From: Anaerolineae bacterium
Lineage (GTDB): Bacteria > Chloroflexota > Anaerolineae > Aggregatilineales > Phototrophicaceae
Length of the DNA: 64,000 bases
Direction: 5' to 3'
Assembly: GCA_022822305.1 (NCBI GenBank)
Contig: JAJEBY010000016.1
Location: 992,001 to 1,056,000, forward strand
How positions within the stretch are numbered: position 1 is the stretch's first letter; each line of letters opens with the position of its first letter. The notes beneath the pieces were generated by a model. That model searched no databases. It had not been told where the DNA came from and saw only the letters and a list, made by a program, of their open reading frames with translations. Shown here one piece after another: positions 16,643-25,470 of this stretch. A program made the translations under genes and the position numbers.

Positions 16643-17260
16643 ATGCCCCTCGTCTCCCGCCTTAGGCGATCGCTGACAAAGCGCTGGCATCAATTGACGC
16701 CGACGCCAAAATTGATCCAGGCGCTAAGAGCGGAGAGTAATCGCGATGTCGCTCAGGGCTTGCTCGAGGCGCTGCGGGAGCGCCTGGCTTATCAAGATGG
16801 AACGCTGGAGGCGGTCGACTGGTCCGGCGCGCAACTGAACGCCGCACTGTTGTCGTCATGCCGGTTGTCAAATGCGAACTTTTCCCTCGCCAGTTTACGC
16901 GGCGCATATTTGGGGTATTCGGATTTGCGCCGGGTAAACTTCGCCGGCGCCGATTTGTCGGAGGCGCACCTGCGCGAGGCCAATCTCGAAAACGCGCTTC
17001 TGACCGGCTCCAGCTTGCGCGGGGCTAATCTCGCGCGCGCCAACTTGACCAATGCCCGCTTGATTGATGTGGATTTTTCGCGCGCCAATCTGTGGGAGAC
17101 AAATTTGTGCGGAGCCGATCTCACCGGCGCTCGCCTGTTCGAGAGCAATTTGCGCAATGTCAAAACCGATAAGTCGACAATCTTGCCGGACGGCGCGGCA
17201 TGCGCTTCTGCCGAGCGTCTGATGCAATTCGTCGCCCGCGTTGGTTTGGCGCCGGATTAG
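16643..17260 (+). CDS. Pentapeptide-repeat protein
   Basis: 205 residues. From about residue 58 to 175 the sequence is built of A(D/N)Lxx-type pentapeptides, e.g. FAGADLSEAHLREANLENAL and RGANLARANLTNARL, roughly twenty units, which fold into a right-handed quadrilateral beta helix. The N-terminal 55 residues are a basic, helical cap without a membrane segment. Some members (MfpA, Qnr) mimic DNA and shield gyrase, but most have no known role; the even surface here gives no clear sign of DNA mimicry. Predicted cytoplasmic. Confidence 0.9.
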   Translation: MPLVSRLRRSLTKRWHQLTPTPKLIQALRAESNRDVAQGLLEALRERLAYQDGTLEAVDWSGAQLNAALLSSCRLSNANFSLASLRGAYLGYSDLRRVNFAGADLSEAHLREANLENALLTGSSLRGANLARANLTNARLIDVDFSRANLWETNLCGADLTGARLFESNLRNVKTDKSTILPDGAACASAERLMQFVARVGLAPD

Positions 17261-17333
17261 AATCAAATGTCATTTCGCTGTAAAATGAAATGGACGAAAT
17301 AGTAGAGGTCCGCGCTCTGAGAGGAAGATTAGT

Positions 17334-18116
17334 TTGCACATAGTCACATTCACGCGAAGCACACCCGATACCGCCGCCAAAGTCTGGGTCGATGACAACG
17401 GTGATGTCACCTGGGGAGATGTCGCGACCGTCGTCAATCCTTGGGATGAATACTCGCTTGAGGAAACCATCGCGCAAGCCAAGAACACCGGCGGCACGGC
17501 AACGGTCGTCGCCATCGGCAGCGAGCTGAACAACGACGCCTTGAAGCACAGCATCGCTATGGGGATTCCAATCGCCTTGCGCGTGGACGAGCCCGCTGTC
17601 GATATCAACGACAGCCTGGTTTGGACAGCGTTGGCAGCCGGCGCGGTCAAAAAGCTTGGTGACGTCGACCTTGTCATATTTGGCAAAGAGAGCGTTGATG
17701 TCGCGACTGATCAACATACCTACCAGCTGGCGCGGCGTCTGGGTTGGATGATGCTGAGTTACGTATCCAAAATCATTGACGTTGATCCGGCGTCAGGCGT
17801 TATCAAGGTTGAGCGCATGCTGGAGCAAGGCAAACAAGTGCTGTCGGGGAAGCTGCCCGCAGTTATTTCCGTTATGAAAGGCATCAACGAGCCGCGATAT
17901 CCGAACTTCCTGGGCATCCGCAAAGCCGCCAAAGCTCAGATCCCCGTGTGGACGGCGCAAGATCTGGCTATTGACTTGCCGGCCGCCGCTACGCGCGCAG
18001 TCGCCTACCGCAATCCGCCAGAACGCGAAGTCAAGACGGAGATCATTGCCGGCGATACCGAAGAAGACCGGGCGCGCCTCCTGGTCGAGCGACTGTTCGC
18101 GGAGAAAGTCTTATGA
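17334..18116 (+). CDS. etfB: Electron transfer flavoprotein beta subunit
   Basis: 260 residues. It starts with TTG at 17334 after GAGGAAGA, giving MHIVTFTRSTPDTAAKVWVD, which aligns with the ETF-beta start. AMP-binding region features include DLVIFGKESVDVATDQHTYQLARRLG and the segment following ISVMKGINEPRYPNFLGIRKAAK, where ETF-beta contacts its partner. It forms a soluble heterodimer with EtfA that carries electrons from acyl-CoA or similar dehydrogenases to the quinone pool. It overlaps etfA by 4 bases. No dehydrogenase or ETF:quinone oxidoreductase gene is in the window. Confidence 0.95.
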   Translation: MHIVTFTRSTPDTAAKVWVDDNGDVTWGDVATVVNPWDEYSLEETIAQAKNTGGTATVVAIGSELNNDALKHSIAMGIPIALRVDEPAVDINDSLVWTALAAGAVKKLGDVDLVIFGKESVDVATDQHTYQLARRLGWMMLSYVSKIIDVDPASGVIKVERMLEQGKQVLSGKLPAVISVMKGINEPRYPNFLGIRKAAKAQIPVWTAQDLAIDLPAAATRAVAYRNPPEREVKTEIIAGDTEEDRARLLVERLFAEKVL

Positions 18117-19147
18117 CCGGTTTTGTCTGGATCGAATCGTTTGAAGGACGCGCCGTCTCCGCCAGTTGGGAAGCGTTAGCGGCTGGACGGACCTTGGCAG
18201 ACGAATTGGGTGTCAAATTGGCCGCTGTCGTCTATGGCGAAAATGCGCGCGAAATCGGCAGAGAAGCGGCGAATTATGGCGCGGACATGGCATTCTATTG
18301 CGATGACAATGCAGTCGCGGAATATCAGTTGGAAGCCTACGCCGCACTGCTGACACGCCTGGTAAAAACGCACAAACCGACCTTTGTAATTGCTGTCGCC
18401 AGTAACCGCGCGCGTGAGCTTATGGCCAGCTGCGCGCTGGATTGCGAGAGCGGCCTCATCTCCGATGCTATCGAATTGCGCGTTGACGAAGGACAAATCA
18501 CAGCCGCGCGACCCGCCTACGCCGGCAAGGTGCTGATGGAAATGTCATCATGCAGCCCAACGACATTTGTGACGGTCCGCGCCCGCGCCTTCCAGCCCTT
18601 GCCCAAAGACGAAAGGCGTAGCGCGGAGATTGTGGCGGTTGAATCAGTCGCGGCGGATGATGAGATAAGCTATGTCGCGGAAGGGATTCGCGCCGAACTC
18701 GGGAAAGTCAATCTTGCCGATGCCGCGATCATTGTCAGCGGCGGCCGCGGCATGGCCAATAATCCCAAAGCCCTTCCCGCTGATCTCGGCGGCGAGGATG
18801 CGAATGTTTGGAAGGCGAAGGAGGGATTCGCCAATACGCTTCAGCCCCTTGCGGAAGCGCTGGGCGCTGCTGTTGGCGCCAGCCGGGCGGCGGTTGACGC
18901 CGGCTACATCCCTTATGAGCATCAGGTTGGGCAGACCGGCAAAGTGGTTAATCCCGATTTATACATCGCCTGCGGCATCAGCGGCGCAATCCAGCATCAG
19001 GCGGGCATGCGCGGCAGCAAGATTATCGTCGCCGTCAACAAAGATCCGGAAGCGCCGATTTTCAAGCTGGCGCGCTATGGCATCGTCGGCGACTTGTACG
19101 AAGTCGTCCCCGCATTGACCAAGGCGCTAAGGGCCAAACTCAGCTGA
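18113..19147 (+). CDS. etfA: Electron transfer flavoprotein alpha subunit
   Basis: 344 residues. The C-terminal FAD domain is clear: VGASRAAVDAGYIPYEHQVG, then GQTGKVVNPDLYIACGISG and HQAGMRGSKIIVAVNKDPEA, with IFKLARYGIVGDLYEVVPAL at the end. The N-terminal part forms the alpha/beta domain that packs against EtfB. Its ATG overlaps the etfB stop by 4 bases. It should bind one FAD and shuttle single electrons. The absence of an FixC/FixX pair next door argues for a catabolic rather than nitrogen-fixing role. Confidence 0.96.
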   Translation: MTGFVWIESFEGRAVSASWEALAAGRTLADELGVKLAAVVYGENAREIGREAANYGADMAFYCDDNAVAEYQLEAYAALLTRLVKTHKPTFVIAVASNRARELMASCALDCESGLISDAIELRVDEGQITAARPAYAGKVLMEMSSCSPTTFVTVRARAFQPLPKDERRSAEIVAVESVAADDEISYVAEGIRAELGKVNLADAAIIVSGGRGMANNPKALPADLGGEDANVWKAKEGFANTLQPLAEALGAAVGASRAAVDAGYIPYEHQVGQTGKVVNPDLYIACGISGAIQHQAGMRGSKIIVAVNKDPEAPIFKLARYGIVGDLYEVVPALTKALRAKLS

Positions 19148-19243
19148 AGCTGCCGGTTCGGAGTGCTGCGCATTTCAGCTGCTTGGTCAAATGCGCTACA
19201 ATCAAACTGGGTGTCCTTATGAATATCCGCCATTGGATACAAA

Positions 19244-19272
19244 TTGACAGCAACTATGCTTGCTAATGAAAT
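19244..19272 (+). promoter_or_regulatory. Candidate promoter of the mrp operon
   Basis: Perfect TTGACA (19244-19249), a 17-base spacer and TGAAAT (19267-19272), a poor -10. It lies 138 bases before mrpA in the 263-base gap after etfA. A long leader would result; I see no riboswitch in it. Confidence 0.3.
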
Positions 19273-19410
19273 TACATCGAAAGTGAAAAGCTACAGGATC
19301 TCGGATTCCAGCAATTGCGACGGACCACGTATCGGTGACTTGGCAGAAGGTCGCATTTCAGAGCGCCAATTTGCCGACGCAAAAACGTCGATGATTGAGT
19401 ATCCCGAAAT

Positions 19411-22311
19411 ATGAATCTTGCCTTCATTACCGCCTCGCCTTTTCTGCTAGCACTGCTATTGTCGCTGCCAACCGTTAGAAAGTCCGTGTCGCAACAGATT
19501 CAGACTGCTTTGACCGCAGCTGTCATGGCGGCATTGTTTTTCTTGTTGCTGCTTCATTTGCCCGATTTGCGCGCGCAAAGCGTCATAATCCAACGCACCG
19601 ATTGGATTCCATCCCTCGGCATTAGCTTGTCCTTTTACCTCGATGGACTGGCGCTGATATTCGCCCTAATTATTACCGGAGTTGGCGCGCTGATTTTCTT
19701 CTTTGCCGGCTACTATTTTGACGATCCCGCCGTATACAACCGTTTCAACGTCTGGCTCTTGGCATTTGCCGGCTCGATGCTGCTGGTTGTACTCAGTGGC
19801 AACCTGCTAATGATGTTCGTCGCCTGGGAGCTGACCAGCATCACTTCGTTTGTACTGATCGGCTTCACCGGCGACCGCAACCAAGCGGCCCGCGAAGGCG
19901 CATTCAAGGCGCTGTTTGTGACTGGCGGCGGCGCGCTGGCGCTCATTATTGGTTTTGTCATGCTGAGCGCGGCCTGTGGCCAACTCCTGCATCCGGACGA
20001 GGGCGTCAGATTCGTCACAGATTTGGCGTCGATCCTGGCAGTCGATTCGTTGTATCAGCACGAATGGTTTCCCATATTCGCGGCGCTGATACTGTTCGGC
20101 GGATTGACCAAGAGCGCGCAATTCCCGTTTCATTTCTGGCTGCCGGGCGCGATGACGGCGCCGACGCCAGCCAGCGCGTACTTGCACAGCGCGACCATGG
20201 TCAAGGCCGGCATTTTTCTCTTCGCGCGCATGTCCCCGGTGATGTACAAGAATCCACTCTGGTCCGACCTGCTGCTCTTCTTTGGATTGAGCACGATGTT
20301 GGTCGGCGCATTCTTCGCCCTCAAACAGCGCGATCTCAAGGCGCTGCTGGCATATTCCACCGTGAGCGCGCTGGGCGCGATTGTGGCCATGATCGGTCTG
20401 CCCGGGCAAAACGGCATCAAAGCCGCCCTGGTCGGCATCATTGCGCATGCGCTTTACAAGTCCGCGCTGTTCCTCGTCGCCGGCACGATTGATCATGCGA
20501 CCGGTACACGCGTAATCGACCAGCTCGGTGGCTTGCGGCGCCAGATGCCCTATATGTTCGCCGTCACCGTCATCTCGGCCCTGTCGATGGCCGGCGTGCC
20601 CCTATTGCTGGGATTCGTCGCCAAAGAGACACTGCTGGATGCGGTCCTGCATTATAGCGCGCCCTACACCTTGGCGGCGCTCAGCGTCGTTGTGGCGAGC
20701 GCGGTATTCACTGCCACAGCCGGGTATATGCTGATTTTCGATGTATTCATCAAGGACGCTCAAGACGGCGTCCACTTTCATCAGCCGCCTCGCTTGATTC
20801 GCGCGGGTCCGATTCTGCTATCCATCGGATCATTGACCTTGGGCGTGCTTATCGAGCCGGTCATCGTACCGCTGCTGCGGCTGGCCGTGCCCAAGACCTT
20901 CGAGTTGCAGGCGTTTGCTGGATTCAACCAAGTCTTCTGGCTTAGCGCGATCATACTGATAGTGGCGCTGCTGCTCTTTGCCTACCGCAAGCCGCTAATT
21001 GAGCGCATCAGATTTCCCATCTCCGGCAACTACATCTATCGCGAGCTCATTTCGTACATCGATTGGGCTGGAGAAAACGTGCTACACACGCAGTCGGGTT
21101 TCGTGCGTTATTACCTGGTCATCATCCTGGGCACGGTCGGCGCGGTATTGATCGCTTCCGGCACGCTGACTACGGTAACCGCGGGTCAAAGTCTGTTTCC
21201 AACCGATCTGTCGGTGAACATCATTGATCTGGCGAAGATATTCATGCTGCTGCTCACTGTCGCCGCCGGCATCTATACGATAGTTGTGCGCGAGCATGTC
21301 AAAGCGGCGATCGCCTACGGCGTTATCGGTTATGCCAGCGGTGTTATCTTCCTGATCGAACATGCGCCTGATGTGGCCTTGGTGCAGCTTTTGGTCGAGA
21401 CTATGGCGACCGTTCTCATAATCATCATGCTGGGTCGCATTAGCACCACGATACGCCGACGGGTCACCGAAAACTTGTGGATTGGCAGGCATAAGAGCAA
21501 TTTCGGTTTACTGCGCGACTTAGTCATTTCGATTGTGATTGGCGTGGCGGTCTTCGTGTTTTCGCTGATTGCCCTGCAGAATCGGCCTGAGCGCGAGAGC
21601 ATCGCGGAGTGGCATCTGGCGAACAGCGCCCAATTGAATGTGGAAGATGTGGTAGGCGCGATTGTGGCGGATTTCCGCGCTACCGATACCTTGATGGAGA
21701 TCGCCGTCTTTACCACCGCCGCGCTGGGCGTGCTCACGCTGCTTTCGCGCGGCCGGCCCGGCAGCGCCCCCTTGACGTCCCCTGCCGGCAGCGAAGCAAG
21801 CCGAACTGGGAGCGACAGCGAGGGCGACGATGTCATTCAGGATGCGACCAGCTTGTCGACGCCATTCACTCGCTCAGTGTCGGTGATTGTCTTGCCCATT
21901 GCCATTTTGATCGGCATCGCCCAGATACTCTATGGCGGCAGCGGACCAGGCGACGGCTTCACGGCCGGCGTCACCATCGGCCTGGCCATTTCCTTGTGGT
22001 ATGTCGTGCTGGGATACAACGAAGCCAAGCGGCAACTGCCCTGGTTTCGGCCGGCGTTTATCACGCGACTGGGCTTGTTAATTGCATTGATCAACGCCCT
22101 GTTTCCGATCTTGTTGGGCAAAGGTTTCATGGGACATGTGGAATTCGACCAGATCTTGGGCATTTACGATTTTGTCGGCTCATTTGGCCTGCACGTGACA
22201 TCGTCATTGATCTTTGAGATTTCGATCGCCATCGCGGTAATGGGTGGCTTGGGCATCATTATCGAAGCGATCGCTTTCCCGCGGGAAGTGCAGAGCTTAA
22301 GCGACGAGTGA
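19411..22311 (+). CDS. mrpA: Na+/H+ antiporter subunit A fused to subunit B (MrpAB)
   Basis: 966 residues. The N-terminal two thirds is a NuoL-like subunit with the conserved Glu140 in AWELTSITSF and the Lys of GLTKSAQFPFHFWLP (about 230-245), both used for ion movement in Mrp and complex I. About residues 560-800 match the MrpA-specific C-terminal helices. From about 810 to 966 a complete MrpB-like domain follows a polar Gly/Ser/Asp-rich linker (GSDSEGDDVIQDATS). No separate mrpB exists in the operon, so the fusion replaces it, as in PhaAB-type systems. It is the first gene of a six-gene operon A(B)-C-D-E-F-G. Confidence 0.95.
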   Translation: MNLAFITASPFLLALLLSLPTVRKSVSQQIQTALTAAVMAALFFLLLLHLPDLRAQSVIIQRTDWIPSLGISLSFYLDGLALIFALIITGVGALIFFFAGYYFDDPAVYNRFNVWLLAFAGSMLLVVLSGNLLMMFVAWELTSITSFVLIGFTGDRNQAAREGAFKALFVTGGGALALIIGFVMLSAACGQLLHPDEGVRFVTDLASILAVDSLYQHEWFPIFAALILFGGLTKSAQFPFHFWLPGAMTAPTPASAYLHSATMVKAGIFLFARMSPVMYKNPLWSDLLLFFGLSTMLVGAFFALKQRDLKALLAYSTVSALGAIVAMIGLPGQNGIKAALVGIIAHALYKSALFLVAGTIDHATGTRVIDQLGGLRRQMPYMFAVTVISALSMAGVPLLLGFVAKETLLDAVLHYSAPYTLAALSVVVASAVFTATAGYMLIFDVFIKDAQDGVHFHQPPRLIRAGPILLSIGSLTLGVLIEPVIVPLLRLAVPKTFELQAFAGFNQVFWLSAIILIVALLLFAYRKPLIERIRFPISGNYIYRELISYIDWAGENVLHTQSGFVRYYLVIILGTVGAVLIASGTLTTVTAGQSLFPTDLSVNIIDLAKIFMLLLTVAAGIYTIVVREHVKAAIAYGVIGYASGVIFLIEHAPDVALVQLLVETMATVLIIIMLGRISTTIRRRVTENLWIGRHKSNFGLLRDLVISIVIGVAVFVFSLIALQNRPERESIAEWHLANSAQLNVEDVVGAIVADFRATDTLMEIAVFTTAALGVLTLLSRGRPGSAPLTSPAGSEASRTGSDSEGDDVIQDATSLSTPFTRSVSVIVLPIAILIGIAQILYGGSGPGDGFTAGVTIGLAISLWYVVLGYNEAKRQLPWFRPAFITRLGLLIALINALFPILLGKGFMGHVEFDQILGIYDFVGSFGLHVTSSLIFEISIAIAVMGGLGIIIEAIAFPREVQSLSDE

Positions 22312-22323
22312 GAGGTTTCGGCA

Positions 22324-22668
22324 ATGATCGATTTCATGTTTGCGGCGGCTATCGGGGCACTGTTCAGCATCGGAGTCTTCCAGTTGCTGCGCCGGGATTT
22401 GATAAAAGCGGCTATCGGTTTCGCCATACTTTTCTCGGCAATTAACTTGTTTTTTGTTGCCGTTGGCGCCTTTGAAGGCGAGTTCGCGCCATATGTGCGC
22501 AATGTGGAAGAAGGCCGTTCGGTCAGTGATCCGCTGATACAAGCGCTGATTCTGACCGCCATCGTGGTCAGCTTCGGCAGCTTGTCCCTTGTGCTGGGCT
22601 TGGTCAATATGGTGTCGCGCCGCTATGGAACCGTCGATTCCAACGATGTCAACAAGCTAAAGCACTGA
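22324..22668 (+). CDS. mrpC: Na+/H+ antiporter subunit C (NuoK-like)
   Basis: 114 residues, three membrane helices. It is homologous to NuoK; the segment LIKAAIGFAILFSAINLFFVA and the third helix ending SLVLGLVNMVSRRYGT match MrpC. It lies 12 bases after mrpA and is preceded by GAGAGG. It acts in the hetero-oligomeric antiporter complex in the cytoplasmic membrane. Confidence 0.93.
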   Translation: MIDFMFAAAIGALFSIGVFQLLRRDLIKAAIGFAILFSAINLFFVAVGAFEGEFAPYVRNVEEGRSVSDPLIQALILTAIVVSFGSLSLVLGLVNMVSRRYGTVDSNDVNKLKH

Positions 22669-22717
22669 GCGATGCAATCAGAGAATATGTCTATGACCGT
22701 GTTCGAGATTGGCAGCG

Positions 22718-24226
22718 ATGGCTAACAACATCTATTTGTTGGGTACTCTAGTGACACCGCTGGCAGGCGCAATCATCGCGCTGCTCTTCGCCAGCGACAA
22801 CCGCCTGCAGCGAATCATCGGGCTGTTGACGGGTCTGGTCGCCTGGTGCTTTAGCGCCGTCTTGCTATCGCAAGTGTATCAAACAGGCGTACAAACATAC
22901 GCCCTGGGCAACTGGATCCCGCCATACGGCATCGTCCTGGTCGCGGATACGCTGGGCGGATTATTTGCGTTCATGGTAACCACGATCATGGTCGGCGGTC
23001 TGCTTTACACGCTGCAAAGTCATGACAAGTGCATGAAGCTGCCGGCATTTCTGCCATTGTTCTTGCTGATGGAAGTCGGTCTGGTTGGCGCCATGTTGAC
23101 CGGTGATCTCTTCACCCTGTTCATCTTCATGGAACTTATGGTGCTGGCATCGGTATCCTTGACGGCGATCTCGGATGATCGCTATGGCTTGGAGGCGGCG
23201 CTGAAGTATATCTTCATCAGCTCGATGGGTACGCTATTCTTGCTCTTGGGCATCGCCGCCATGTACGCCACCTTGGGCACCCTGAATATGGCGGATATCG
23301 CGGAAATCCTGCAATCGGGCGAGCGACAGTTGCTGGCGCCGGCATCAGCCTTGATGCTGCTATGCGCCTTCTTGCTCAAGAGCGCGGTCTTCCCCTTTCA
23401 TTTCTGGCAGCCCGATTTCCATACGACGGCGCCCACGCCGGTTAGCGCCATGCTTTCTTCAATCGTCGTCAAGGTCGGCGTCTATGGCATCATCCGCTTA
23501 GTCACCCTGCTCTATGTCGAGGAAGCGACGCTGCTTGAGCCATTGCTGTCAACGTTGGGCATCATCGGCATACTCTTTGGCAGCCTGGGCGCCATCCGCA
23601 CCTATAATGCCAAACGCATGCTGGCATATTCGACCTTCGCGCAAATCGGCTTTATTCTGGTGGGGATTGGCTGGGGCGGCACGCTGGCGTTGATTGCGGC
23701 CTTGGTTTACGCCTTCAATCACGCCTTCATCAAATCATCGCTCCTGATGCTGATGGGCGTGGTGGCCAGCTATACAAAAGTCAAAACGGCGGACTTTGCC
23801 TTCGTGAGCGGGATCGGCCGCAAATTGCCCGCGCTGGCCGGTTGGCTGGTACTGCTTGGCGGCTTGTCGCTGGCGGGCATTCCTCCCTTGAATGGATTCA
23901 TCAGCAAGTTGGCATTGGTGCAAGCGGGCGTCGCTCGCGAGGATTGGATAAACTTGAGTCTGTTGGTGGGATTCGGCATCCTGACCCTGATCTACATGAT
24001 TCGCGCCTGGCAAAATATCTTTCAGCGCGGGCCGACGCCGACGACCACGGAGACCAAGGCTGAGGGCGACAGTTTGCTGGCGCCATTTCTATTGATTTGC
24101 GCCTGCCTGCTGCTCGGCATAGTCTTCGCTGAACCCCTGATGCAGCTCATCACTGAAACGGTGACGCAAATCGAAGACGCCAACATTTACATTTCCGCTG
24201 TAAAATCGATCGCCGAGGGGCCGTAA
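22718..24226 (+). CDS. mrpD: Na+/H+ antiporter subunit D (NuoM/N-like)
   Basis: 502 residues, about 14 membrane helices. Proton-translocation residues are visible: Glu in FIFMELMVLASVSL and Lys in LKSAVFPFHFWQPDFH, followed by TAPTPVSAMLSS. The ATG at 22718 is taken because it follows GAGATTGGCAGCG; a TTG nine bases earlier is in frame. It is the second large antiporter-like subunit of the Mrp complex and shares ancestry with the N-terminal part of MrpA. Confidence 0.94.
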   Translation: MANNIYLLGTLVTPLAGAIIALLFASDNRLQRIIGLLTGLVAWCFSAVLLSQVYQTGVQTYALGNWIPPYGIVLVADTLGGLFAFMVTTIMVGGLLYTLQSHDKCMKLPAFLPLFLLMEVGLVGAMLTGDLFTLFIFMELMVLASVSLTAISDDRYGLEAALKYIFISSMGTLFLLLGIAAMYATLGTLNMADIAEILQSGERQLLAPASALMLLCAFLLKSAVFPFHFWQPDFHTTAPTPVSAMLSSIVVKVGVYGIIRLVTLLYVEEATLLEPLLSTLGIIGILFGSLGAIRTYNAKRMLAYSTFAQIGFILVGIGWGGTLALIAALVYAFNHAFIKSSLLMLMGVVASYTKVKTADFAFVSGIGRKLPALAGWLVLLGGLSLAGIPPLNGFISKLALVQAGVAREDWINLSLLVGFGILTLIYMIRAWQNIFQRGPTPTTTETKAEGDSLLAPFLLICACLLLGIVFAEPLMQLITETVTQIEDANIYISAVKSIAEGP

Positions 24227-24228
24227 GC

Positions 24229-24738
24229 ATGCTGATTAAACGCATCGTCCTGGCGCTGCCACTGGCATTGGGATGGACCATTTACACGGCGCAACCGACG
24301 CCTGGAAACTTCTTGCTCGGCTATGCCTTTAGCGTCGTGGTGCTGAAGGCTACTGGTTTGCATGGTCAGAGCTTCCATTTGCGCAACCTGCCCCGGCAGC
24401 TCTACGCCTTGGTCACCTACGTGGTTTACCTGGCTTTCGAAATCTTGGGCGCCGGTGTGCAGGTGGCGCGAATCATAATATCACCGAGCTTGCCGATTGA
24501 ACACGGAGTGACGCGAATCAGCACGCAAGACCAGAAGCGAGACGCGCTCGTTTCCGCCATCAGCGCGCACGGCATCACGATAACCCCGGGCGAGCTCGTG
24601 GTTGAATTCGCGGATAGTGAAGAGGATGGCGTGGTGATGATCGTGCATAGCCTCAACGTCAGCGAATCCGGAGAGAAGCTGCGCCAGGAGCAAGAGAAGC
24701 GGCTGAAACGAATCAAAGGGATTCTGGGACATGATTGA
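24229..24738 (+). CDS. mrpE: Na+/H+ antiporter subunit E
   Basis: 169 residues. Two or three N-terminal helices are followed by a cytoplasmic domain containing IEHGVTRISTQDQKRDALVSA and ITITPGELVVE, the MrpE signature. A charged tail rich in Glu/Lys/Arg (GEKLRQEQEKRLKRIKG) closes it. It starts 2 bases after the mrpD stop and overlaps mrpF by 8 bases. Confidence 0.92.
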   Translation: MLIKRIVLALPLALGWTIYTAQPTPGNFLLGYAFSVVVLKATGLHGQSFHLRNLPRQLYALVTYVVYLAFEILGAGVQVARIIISPSLPIEHGVTRISTQDQKRDALVSAISAHGITITPGELVVEFADSEEDGVVMIVHSLNVSESGEKLRQEQEKRLKRIKGILGHD

Positions 24739-25012
24739 AAGCGCCATTGCACAGACCGCCATCCGGCTCGTATTGCTGGGATTGGTCATCGTGTTGATTC
24801 CGGCATCCTATCGAGTGGTCGTTGGCGAAACGCTTCCGGATCGACTGCAAGCCGTGGATCTGATCACGACGCTGTTGATCGGCATCATTGTGATGCTGGC
24901 GCTCGTGGAAGGCACGGAGGTCTTCGTTGATATGGCAGTCGCGTTGGCGGCCTTCGCGTTTATCGGCACGATTAGCATTGCGCGATATATCTCGGAAGGC
25001 AGGACTTTCTAA
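24731..25012 (+). CDS. mrpF: Na+/H+ antiporter subunit F
   Basis: 93 residues, three helices. Contains the MrpF segment YRVVVGETLPDRLQAVDLIT and ends IGTISIARYISEGRTF. It overlaps mrpE by 8 bases and abuts mrpG, so the three are translationally coupled. Confidence 0.92.
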   Translation: MIESAIAQTAIRLVLLGLVIVLIPASYRVVVGETLPDRLQAVDLITTLLIGIIVMLALVEGTEVFVDMAVALAAFAFIGTISIARYISEGRTF

Positions 25013-25450
25013 GTGCTGATTGATTTGCTCGGCGTAGTGGCGCTGTTCTTCGGATTGTTCTTCTGCGCCGTCGGCGTTTTGGGCGTTATTCGGATGCCCG
25101 ATAGCCTGACGAGATTGCACGCGTCCGGCAAAGTCGCGACGCTGGGGCTCTTCGGTTTGCTGCTCGGCGCGGCGCTGCTGATGCCGTCGTCCAGCTTGCG
25201 ACTCTTGGCGCTTGGGTTGTTTGTGCTATTGACGAGCCCGGTCGCAACACATGCGATTGCCGCGTCGGTTTATCGCCGGCGCGAAATCGTGGATGAGCTG
25301 ATGGAGATGCAGGCGGAACCGGAAACGCCCGCGGAACCGGAAGCGCCGATTGCCGTGGACGTTACCGCGGTCTTGTCGCGATCGCGCATACAAGACATTA
25401 TTGAAGCGCAGCAGCGCGCCCTGCAATCGCATACGCGGGACGATGAGTGA
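25013..25450 (+). CDS. mrpG: Na+/H+ antiporter subunit G
   Basis: 145 residues. The start is GTG immediately after the mrpF stop. Three helices with VLGVIRMPDSLTRLHASGKV, the subunit-G signature, then a helix TSPVATHAIAASVYRRREIV. A soluble Pro/Glu-rich tail (AEPETPAEPEAPIA) of about 40 residues is longer than usual. It is the last gene of the operon and meets the DUF368 gene tail to tail with 20 bases between them. Confidence 0.92.
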   Translation: MLIDLLGVVALFFGLFFCAVGVLGVIRMPDSLTRLHASGKVATLGLFGLLLGAALLMPSSSLRLLALGLFVLLTSPVATHAIAASVYRRREIVDELMEMQAEPETPAEPEAPIAVDVTAVLSRSRIQDIIEAQQRALQSHTRDDE

Positions 25451-25470
25451 ATGGCGCTTGATACGCCGCA

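Noticed and set aside
17270..17292. Inverted repeat TCATTT/AAATGA and CATTTC/GAAATG before etfB
   Set aside because: Short, AT-rich and in two competing registers; no promoter overlaps it clearly, so I do not call it an operator.
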